Positions 56,176 to 64,000 of a DNA stretch of 64,000 bases are shown here, piece after piece. Location of the stretch: the NCBI RefSeq assembly GCF_900240305.1, contig NZ_LT964854.1, positions 1,116,001-1,180,000 on the forward strand, read 5' to 3'. Positions within the stretch are counted from its first letter, which is position 1. The number at the start of each line of letters is the position of its first letter. A program made the position numbers and the translations under genes. The notes beneath the pieces are model-generated. The model searched no databases and was not told the origin of the DNA. It saw nothing but the letters and a program-made list of their open reading frames with translations. The DNA comes from Ottowia massiliensis (GTDB lineage: Bacteria > Pseudomonadota > Gammaproteobacteria > Burkholderiales > Burkholderiaceae_C).

Positions 56176-57108
56176 TCAGGCGGCGGGCAGGTAGCCGTCC
56201 ACCGAGAGGTAGCGCTCGCCCGTGTCGTAATTGAAGCCCAGCACGCGGCTGCCAGCGGGCAGTTCGGGCAGCTTTTGCGCAATGGCGGCCAGCGTGGCGC
56301 CGGTGCTGATGCCCACCAGAATGCCTTCTTCGCGCGCGCAGCGGCGGCCGTATTCCAGCGCGGTCTCGTTGGGCACAGCAATCACGCCGTCCAGCGCCGC
56401 CGTGTCCAGGTTGCGGGGGATGAAGCCCGCGCCTATGCCTTGCAGCGGGTGCGGGCCGGGCGCCTTGCCGCTGATGACGGCGGAAGCGGCCGGCTCCACG
56501 GCAAACACTTTTAACTGCGGCCACTGGGCCTTGAGCACGTGCGCCGCCGCCGAAATGTGGCCGCCGGTGCCCACGCCGGTGATCACGGCATCCAGCCCCT
56601 CGGGAAAGTCTTGCAGGATTTCCTGCGCCGTGGTGCGCTCGTGCGCGGCGGTGTTGGTCAGGTTGTCAAACTGTTGCGGAATCCAGGCGCTGGCGCCGGA
56701 GGCGGTGATTTGCGCGGCCAGCTCTTCGGCGCGGGCGATGGCGCCTTTCATGCCTTTTTCCCGGGGCGTGAGATCGAATGTGGCGCCATAGGCCAGCATC
56801 AGGCGGCGGCGCTCCACGCTCATGCTCTCGGGCATGACCAGAATGATTTTGTAGCCCTTGACGGCGGCCACCATCGCCAGCCCCACGCCGGTGTTGCCGC
56901 TGGTGGGTTCGATGATGGTGCCGCCGGGCTTGAGGGCGCCGCTTTTCTCGGCTTCTTCCACCATGGCCAGCGCAATGCGGTCTTTGATGGAGCCGCCGGG
57001 GTTGGCGCGCTCCAGCTTGAGCCACACCTGCGCGGGCGGGGCGAAAAGGCGGTTGATGCGCACGTGCGGCGTGCGGCCTATGGTTTGCAGGATGTTGTCG
57101 GCTTTCAT
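56176..57108 (-). CDS. cysK: Cysteine synthase A (O-acetylserine sulfhydrylase)
   Basis: 310 residues from MKADNILQTIGRTPHVRINR. PLP lysine in ANPGGSIKDRIALAMVEEAE (about 45), substrate loop EPTSGNTGVGLAMVAA, glycine loop GVGTGGHISAAAHVL. Makes cysteine from O-acetylserine and sulfide. The PTSGNTG motif and length favour CysK over CysM. A 120-codon open stretch upstream is not part of the protein. Own terminator; flanked by family A repeats on both sides. Confidence 0.94.
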   Translation of the reverse strand: MKADNILQTIGRTPHVRINRLFAPPAQVWLKLERANPGGSIKDRIALAMVEEAEKSGALKPGGTIIEPTSGNTGVGLAMVAAVKGYKIILVMPESMSVERRRLMLAYGATFDLTPREKGMKGAIARAEELAAQITASGASAWIPQQFDNLTNTAAHERTTAQEILQDFPEGLDAVITGVGTGGHISAAAHVLKAQWPQLKVFAVEPAASAVISGKAPGPHPLQGIGAGFIPRNLDTAALDGVIAVPNETALEYGRRCAREEGILVGISTGATLAAIAQKLPELPAGSRVLGFNYDTGERYLSVDGYLPAA

Positions 57109-57267
57109 GGTGCGGGCGCTCCTTGCGCGGGTGGTGAAAGCGCGCATTCTGAACGGGCGCTGATGCCGCCGCGTGATATGGGTATGCCTGCGCTGGATAA
57201 GAGCTGGCCCCGGGCGCGGCTGGCCCCAGACTGGAATAGCTGGCAGCACGGACGCGCGGCGCGCCAA

Positions 57268-57283
57268 GAGCCTGTTCAGAGCC
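57268..57283 (+). repeat. Family C end motif (degenerate, solo)
   Basis: GAGCCTGTTCAGAGCC, followed by GCAAGGCGCAGACGGGCC near 57314; a close match to the latter (AAGGCGCAGACGGG) recurs near 62551. Confidence 0.4.
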
Positions 57284-57450
57284 GGGCCGCGAGGGATGCC
57301 CGGGCGGGCCGTTGCAAGGCGCAGACGGGCCTTCGCCACTTGCCGCTTCTTTTGCCGCCTTGCTTCACCTTTTCTCCCCCTTTTCCCGCCCGGCAAAGTC
57401 CGGCCCCGCGCCCCAGGCGGCTGAACCGGGCAGCCGCATCCGCCTGATGC

Positions 57451-57535
57451 TATCAAAAAAAGGAGCAAATTCAAGAGGTAAAAATGGGCGTCAGCGCAAT
57501 TTCCACTAGGACATCACGCTATTGATTCAAGAGCG
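57451..57535 (-). repeat. Family A intergenic repeat, copy 15 (reverse)
   Basis: TATCAAAAAAAGGAGCAAAT, then TTTCCACTAGGACATCACGC and ATTCAAGAGC. 18 bp past the metal-ATPase stop. Confidence 0.85.
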
Positions 57536-57552
57536 AAAACGGCTTGCCTGCG

Positions 57553-59853
<2,301 letters not shown>

Positions 59854-59860
59854 GCCGCCG

Positions 59861-59891
59861 ATTGAAAACCCTGGAGCCGCTCCAGGGTCAA
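59861..59891 (-). promoter_or_regulatory. MerR-type operator/promoter of the metal ATPase gene
   Basis: Minus-strand -35 TTGACC (59886-59891) and -10 TTCAAT (59861-59866) separated by 19 bp, the long spacer typical of MerR-family promoters. The spacer holds a perfect dyad ACCCTGGAG-CGG-CTCCAGGGT (59868-59888). Confidence 0.9.
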
Positions 59892-59928
59892 GCGCCCGGG
59901 CCGCTGCCTATGATGCGGCCGCCCCTCA

Positions 59929-60082
59929 GAATCTGTCCAGAGTCTGGCCGTGAGGGGCAAAAGCGCAAAACCGGGATGGGCTGCAAGGCATTTGCAATGC
60001 CGCGCAAACCGCCTTCGGGCCGCGCCCGATTCCACAATTTCCGTCACACCTTCCGCATCACGGACAGACTTTGAACAGGTTC
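59929..60082. repeat. Family C element, 154 bp with terminal inverted repeats
   Basis: Left end GAATCTGTCCAGAGTCTGGC (to 59953) and right end, read inward, GAACCTGTTCAAAGTCTGTC (from 60082 to 60058): about 21 of 25 positions match. Interior has the palindrome GGCATTTGCAATGCC. No open frame. MITE-like in form. Lies between the operator and the MerR-type gene. Confidence 0.7.
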
Positions 60083-60096
60083 CCAAGAGTTTGGCC

Positions 60097-60540
60097 ATGA
60101 AGATCAGCGAGCTTGCCCGCGCCACCGCCACGCCGGTGGACACCATCCGCTACTACGAGCGCCAGGGCCTGCTGCCCGCGCCTGCCCGCAGCGGCAACAA
60201 CTGGCGCCACTACGGCAGCGCCCACGCCGAGCGGCTGGCCTTCATACGCCAGGGGCGGGGCCTGGGCATGTCGCTGCAAGAAATCAAAACCCTGCTGCGC
60301 TGCCTGGACGCGCCTTGCGGCGACTGCGGCGAAGTCAACCGCATGGTGGACGAGCACATCCGCCACATCAGCCAGCGCATCCGCGAGCTGCGCCAGCTGG
60401 AGCGCCAGCTCAAGGCGCTGCGCGCGCGCTGCCCCGCCGCGCAAGAGGCGGCCCGCTGCGGCATCTTGCGCGGCATGGCCGAGCAGGCCGCGCAAGACGG
60501 CCCGCCGCCCGCGCCCGTGCAAGGCGTGCATGGGCAGTAA
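60097..60540 (+). CDS. cadR: MerR-family Cd/Pb/Zn-responsive regulator (CadR/PbrR type)
   Basis: 147 residues from MKISELARATATPVDTIRYY. MerR HTH (about 1-70), then the dimer helix and metal-binding cysteines: Cys77 (GDCGEVNRMVDEHI), Cys112 and Cys121, matching the divalent-metal branch rather than Hg or Cu regulators. It should bind the dyad at 59868-59888 and activate the ATPase gene on metal binding. Divergent arrangement supports this. Family C element separates the gene from the operator. Confidence 0.9.
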   Translation: MKISELARATATPVDTIRYYERQGLLPAPARSGNNWRHYGSAHAERLAFIRQGRGLGMSLQEIKTLLRCLDAPCGDCGEVNRMVDEHIRHISQRIRELRQLERQLKALRARCPAAQEAARCGILRGMAEQAAQDGPPPAPVQGVHGQ

Positions 60541-60586
60541 GCAGGTTCAGTGAACGCGCCAGCGCGCGATGAAATGAAGAAAAGCG

Positions 60587-60904
60587 TGAAGTCCGCCGAT
60601 AAGCCGGATTCTGTGCGGCATGGCGCGCCATGCCGTGACCGCCATCAATCTGGGCCGGGGGTCGCCCGCCCGGCTCGATGCCACCTACCCGCACACTCAG
60701 CGGGCCGCCTCACTGTGTGCCTATTTGGTGTTGCTGCGCGCAGAGATTGCCCGTTTCACCCGCACTCAAGCGGCTCGTCTCTGTTGCTCTGATCCTCGCC
60801 TCGCGGCGGGGAGCCGTTAGCTCCTGCGCTGCCCTGTGCAGTCCGGACGTTCCTCCAGCGCGGCCTTGCGGCCTGTTGCGCCAGCGGCGGTCTGGCGGGC
60901 TTCA
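60587..60904 (-). ncRNA. rnpB: RNase P RNA (class A)
   Basis: Catalytic RNA that trims tRNA 5' ends. On the minus strand the 5' end is near GAAGCCCGCCAGACCGCC; conserved core GAGGAACGTCCGGACTGC (family GAGGAAAGTCCGGGCTC), then CAGAGCAACAGAGA, ACACCAAATAGGCA, and the 3' end AGAATCCGGCTTATCGGC. About 317 nt. Ends are estimated from paired P1 segments; 46 bp from the cadR-type stop. Confidence 0.95.
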
Positions 60905-60995
60905 CGGGCGGCGATTATCGCCGCCCAAGCCCGGGCCTGGGCGGCAAAGGGCAGCGCGCTGGCAATGCAAGAAAACGCTCGAACGAAGGGTATGT

Positions 60996-61080
60996 TTCGC
61001 TCCTTGATTCATAGCAATATGTCCTAGTGCATATTGCGCGAAGCGGTGTTTCTTGCCCTTTTTTTTGCTCCTGTTTTTTT
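60996..61080 (+). repeat. Family A intergenic repeat, copy 16
   Basis: TTTCGCTCCTTGATTCATAG left end, AATATGTCCTAGTGCATATT core, TTTGCTCCTGTTTTTT right end, touching the histidine kinase stop codon at 61082. Lies upstream of rnpB. Confidence 0.85.
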
Positions 61081-61081
61081 A

Positions 61082-62515
61082 TCAAATCAGGCCTTCTAGC
61101 GTCAGCTCCACGCGCAAGCCCTTGAGCGCCTCGCTTTTGCCCAGCTTCAGCTCTCCGCCGTAGGCTTGGGCGATTTGGCTGGCGATGGACAGGCCCAGGC
61201 CCGTGCCTTCCACGCTTTCATCAAAGCGCAGGCCGCGCTGGCCGGCCGCTTCGAGCTGGGCGGCACTCATGCCGGGGCCGTCGTCTTCTATGGACAGGCG
61301 CAGGGCGCTGCCAGTTCGGCGCACTTGCAGGCGCACTTGGGAGGCAGCCCATTTGCCCGCGTTGTCCAGCAAGTTGCCTGTGGCTTCTTCCAGGTCGGTG
61401 CGGTCGCCTCTCCAGCGCCAGGCGGCAGCGGGCGGCGGCGCGTCCATGTGCCAGTCCAGCTCTTGCGCGGCGTGCAGTCTGCGCATGGCTTGCACGATGG
61501 GCGTCAGGCACTCAAGCACGGCTGTGCTGGCGTGGGTGGCGCTGGCGTGGGCGGCGTCGCTCATGGTGCGGCTTTGGTAGCGGTCTATCAGCCGCGTCAT
61601 GGCGGTGATGTGCTGCAAGGCTTCGGTCGAGTCCACCTGGCTTTGGCGGCTGGCGCTGGCCGCCAGCAGGGCCAGGGGTTTTTTCAGGGCGTGGTTCAGG
61701 TCGGCCGCGTGGGCGCGGGCGCGGCTGACGACGCGTTCGTTGTGCGCCAGCAGGGCGCCAAGTTCGCGCTGCAGGGGGGCCAGGTCGGAGCCGGCGGGCA
61801 CGTCCTGAATGCGGGGCATTTGCGGATGGCGCGGGCCGTGGGGCTGGCGTTCGGCCGCTACGGCACGGGTGAGCCGCCGCAGCGGCGCCAGGCCCACGCG
61901 CACTTGCGCCAGCAGCATGACGGTGAGAAAAACAATGAGGCTGATGACGCTGACCAGCAGGATGCGGTCTATGCGCTCCAGGTTGTCTTGCAGGGTGCTG
62001 GCGGGGGCGAAGACGGTCAGGGTCGCTGGCTCGTTCAGGCCGCTGAGGGTGATGCTGCGGCTTTGCGCCAGCAGCGGCTCGGCGCGCGGGCCGCGTGCCT
62101 GCATCAGCCCCAGCGCAGTGGGGCCTGCGGCTTTGCCAAGCAGCTGCGCCTCGGCATCCCATAGCGAACGCGAATGGCCCAGCGTGCTGGCGTCGGATGT
62201 GCGCCTGACCTGCCAGTACCAGCCGGAATAGATGGTGCTGAATTCGTCTCCTGCGCCTGATTCGGTGACTTCGTCTTTCACGCCGGGCACGTGCAGCAGG
62301 CGCGCGGCTACGCGCTCCTGGCGCTCTTGCAGCGCCTGCGCAAAGCTTTGGTAGAGCGCTCCGTGCATTTGCGTGCGCAGCCAGATGCTGCCGCCCACCA
62401 GCGCCAGCGCGGCTGGCGCCAGCGCCAGCACGGCAATGCGGCGCGCCAGTGTCCAGCGCCGCACGGAAGGCGCAGGCGGCGGGGCTGTTTCAGAAAGATC
62501 TTCAGGCGCGGACAT
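61082..62515 (-). CDS. Orphan sensor histidine kinase, PhoQ-like
   Basis: 477 residues. TM1 about 26-47, periplasmic sensor about 48-183, TM2 about 185-207, then dimerisation and ATPase domains. Phospho-acceptor His275 in ADLNHALKKPLALL; N box NLLDNAGKWA, G1 DDGPGMSAAQ, G2 GTGLGLSIASQ. Position H+4 is Lys279, where PhoQ-like kinases have Thr (HxLKTP), a residue needed for phosphatase activity. No response regulator gene lies upstream or downstream. Signal unknown. Confidence 0.9.
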   Translation of the reverse strand: MSAPEDLSETAPPPAPSVRRWTLARRIAVLALAPAALALVGGSIWLRTQMHGALYQSFAQALQERQERVAARLLHVPGVKDEVTESGAGDEFSTIYSGWYWQVRRTSDASTLGHSRSLWDAEAQLLGKAAGPTALGLMQARGPRAEPLLAQSRSITLSGLNEPATLTVFAPASTLQDNLERIDRILLVSVISLIVFLTVMLLAQVRVGLAPLRRLTRAVAAERQPHGPRHPQMPRIQDVPAGSDLAPLQRELGALLAHNERVVSRARAHAADLNHALKKPLALLAASASRQSQVDSTEALQHITAMTRLIDRYQSRTMSDAAHASATHASTAVLECLTPIVQAMRRLHAAQELDWHMDAPPPAAAWRWRGDRTDLEEATGNLLDNAGKWAASQVRLQVRRTGSALRLSIEDDGPGMSAAQLEAAGQRGLRFDESVEGTGLGLSIASQIAQAYGGELKLGKSEALKGLRVELTLEGLI

Positions 62516-63113
62516 GGGTGCGGATTATTCAAAACCTGTTCATGGCTCGAAGGCGCAGACGGGTCATTGCCTTGGCGCTGCGCTTTCAGCTCTGCCCAGT
62601 TCACACATTCGCATCAAAAAGAAGAGCAAATTAAAGCAACCTAAAACGGCATTGTTCGCTTATTTCATGAGAACTTCATGCTATTGATAAAGGAGCTGAA
62701 TATTTTGTCTCATTCAGCTCTGTTCCTCCGTTTGCTGGCAAGGCTGTGAACAAGACAGGAATAAATGTCACCTTGTCCACAGGGCGATGTGCGGCAGCGT
62801 TTCTTATCCCCGCTATGCCGCAAAGCGGGCGGCTGTTCTCCATACCTTCACCAATCATGCAATCCATTGAAAAACAAAGAAAAAGAGATGTTCTCCACAG
62901 AGAGGTGGCAGGCTTACTACGACGACTAATTCAAAAAATCGAAAAACATCCAGAGACAAGGAACATCTTTTTCCGGACCGTGCCTGGGCCAGACGCGGGC
63001 GTTTTCCGGCTGAAAGAATGAAAATTTCGTGAACTTTCCGCTATCGGCAAAGACAAAGGCTGCCCCGCACAGGCCCGGGCCTTGAACAACCTTCAACGAA
63101 ACAAACCACCACG
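62516..63113. other. Gene-free region with repeat and DnaA-box-like sites
   Basis: Holds a family C-like end (ACCTGTTCATGG, 62534), a reverse family A repeat (62611-62697) and, in a stretch of lower GC, TTGTCCACA (62773), TTATCCCCG (62804) and TTCTCCACA (62891), each one or two bases off the DnaA box. A 91-codon open frame (62746-63021) has no ribosome site or recognisable protein and is not called. Confidence 0.55.
62611..62697 (-). repeat. Family A intergenic repeat, copy 17 (reverse)
   Basis: GCATCAAAAAGAAGAGCAAA, then TTTCATGAGAACTTCATGCT and ATAAAGGAGCTGAA. Core lacks CTAG (CATGAGAAC). Confidence 0.78.
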
Positions 63114-63677
63114 ATGTCTTCTGCTCATACCAAAACCCTGCCAGACCAGGCCCGTTACACCCGGACGGCCATTGCCCTGCATTGGCTATTGGCGCTGCTT
63201 CTCATCGGCCTGGCAGGCTCGGGGGTCTATATGGCAAACCTGCCGTTTTCACCAGCCAAGCTCAAGCTCATCAACTGGCATAAATGGGTGGGCATCTGTG
63301 TGCTGGCGCTTTCAGCTTTGCGCCTGCTGTGGCGGCTGACGCACCGCCCGCCCGCGCTGCCGCCTGCCGTGCTGGAGGCTATGCCTGGCTGGCAGCGCGT
63401 GGCGCACCACGGGGTTCACGCGCTGATGTATCTGCTCTTTTTCGCCGTGCCGCTCGCGGGCTGGGCTTACAGCTCGGCGGCGGGCTTTCCCATTGTGTTG
63501 TTTGGCGTGCTGCCGCTGCCTGATTGGCTGGGCGCTGACAAGGCGCTGGCGGCTGGCATCAAGCCGCTGCACGCGCTTTTGGCCATGGCCCTGATGGCGC
63601 TGGTGGCGCTGCACGTGGCAGGCGCGCTCAAGCACCAGCTGATAGACCGCGATGGCCTGTTGAGCCGCATGAAATAA
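63114..63677 (+). CDS. Cytochrome b561
   Basis: 187 residues, four TM helices. Haem-ligand histidines fit IALHWLLALLLIGLAG, INWHKWVGICVLAL, AHHGVHALMYLLFFAVP and KPLHALLAMALMALVALHVA. Inner-membrane di-haem electron carrier. Placed 30 bp before yceI, a pairing (yceJ-yceI) seen in many proteobacteria. Confidence 0.94.
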   Translation: MSSAHTKTLPDQARYTRTAIALHWLLALLLIGLAGSGVYMANLPFSPAKLKLINWHKWVGICVLALSALRLLWRLTHRPPALPPAVLEAMPGWQRVAHHGVHALMYLLFFAVPLAGWAYSSAAGFPIVLFGVLPLPDWLGADKALAAGIKPLHALLAMALMALVALHVAGALKHQLIDRDGLLSRMK

Positions 63678-63707
63678 CGCTGAATTTGTCCGAAGGAGTC
63701 AGATATA

Positions 63708-64000
63708 TGTTCAGAAAAACCGTGGCCGCCAGCGCGCTGGCGCTGGTCTTCGCAACTCCCGCCCTGGCCGCTCAGGCGTTGCTGCCCGCCCAAAGCGAAA
63801 TGGCCTTTGTGAGCACGCAAATGGGTGTGCCGGTGCAAGGGCATTTCACCCGTTTCAGCGGTGATGTGGCGTTTGACCCGGCCCGCCCCGCCGCCGCCAG
63901 CATCACCTTGTTCATCGACATGGGCAGCGCCACACTGGGCGTGAAGGAAACCGATGCCGAGCTGGCCAAGGCTGACTGGTTTGACGTGGCAAAGTTTCCG
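63708..64000 (+). CDS. yceI: YceI-family periplasmic protein, N-terminal part
   Basis: First 97 residues; the gene runs off the right edge. Signal peptide MFRKTVAASALALVFATPAL ending ALAA, then EMAFVSTQMGVPVQGHFTRF and AELAKADWFDVAKFP, the YceI lipocalin-like fold that binds polyisoprenoids. AAGGAG lies 11 bases before the ATG. Co-directional with cytochrome b561. Confidence 0.93.

Noticed and set aside
60620..61007. Short plus-strand open frames at 60620-61007
   Set aside because: They run antisense through the RNase P RNA gene.
62746..63021. 91-codon plus-strand open frame
   Set aside because: No ribosome site and no recognisable fold; DnaA-box-like motifs and lower GC suggest non-coding sequence.

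Overview
High-GC bacterial chromosome, by gene content and order most like Burkholderiales, probably Comamonadaceae. The pointers are the run folC-dedD-cvpA-purF-metZ-gltX-tRNAs, the ybeD-lipB-lipA order, mnmG-rsmG-parA-parB, and intergenic repeats containing AATAGCTGCC-type cores. The genus cannot be fixed from the sequence. No prophage, insertion sequence, CRISPR array or rRNA is visible.

Layout. 0-10 kb, mostly minus strand: the 3' end of a DUF1631-type gene, purC, a secreted unknown, a signalling block (CHASE2 cyclase, double-FHA protein, PP2C phosphatase, TerC) and sucCD. 10-23 kb, plus strand: argC, an OsmC-type protein, a DNA glycosylase, ybeD-lipB-lipA, the six-gene Mrp antiporter operon, a ComEA-like protein and an unusual serC; a candidate anti-Shine-Dalgarno small RNA lies on the minus strand near 11.1 kb. 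23-32 kb, minus: formaldehyde detoxification (adhC-fghA), an M48 protease with a DUF898 protein, and a fully overlapping operon lprI-like/amidase/fmt/azlC/azlD. 32-44 kb, minus: tRNA-Asp, -Glu, -Ala, gltX, metZ, purF, cvpA, dedD, folC, a divergent clpX, trkA and a FixJ-type regulator. 44-50.6 kb: yifB, sugE, three solitary amino-acid-binding proteins (two a tandem duplication) and a GNAT enzyme. 50.7-56 kb, plus: mnmG-rsmG-parA-antitoxin-toxin-parB, with parS sites inside mnmG and rsmG. 56-64 kb: cysK, a Zn/Cd/Pb ATPase with divergent MerR regulator, rnpB, an orphan histidine kinase, cytochrome b561 and the start of yceI.

The most striking non-coding feature is a family of about 85-bp intergenic elements (family A: 17 full copies and one hybrid), usually close to a stop codon. 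A second short family (B) has about three copies. A third (C) includes one 154-bp copy with 25-bp terminal inverted repeats, lying between the cadR-type gene and its operator. Several atypical genes (an alphaproteobacterial-type serC, a ClpX with a divergent zinc domain, the CHASE2 cyclase) each stand alone between two family A copies of the same orientation.

The core of the window is housekeeping: purine, arginine and lipoate synthesis, translation initiation, chromosome partition and envelope functions. Family-level gene calls are mostly secure. Functional claims for the repeats, the small RNA and the intergenic sites are inferences from sequence pattern only.
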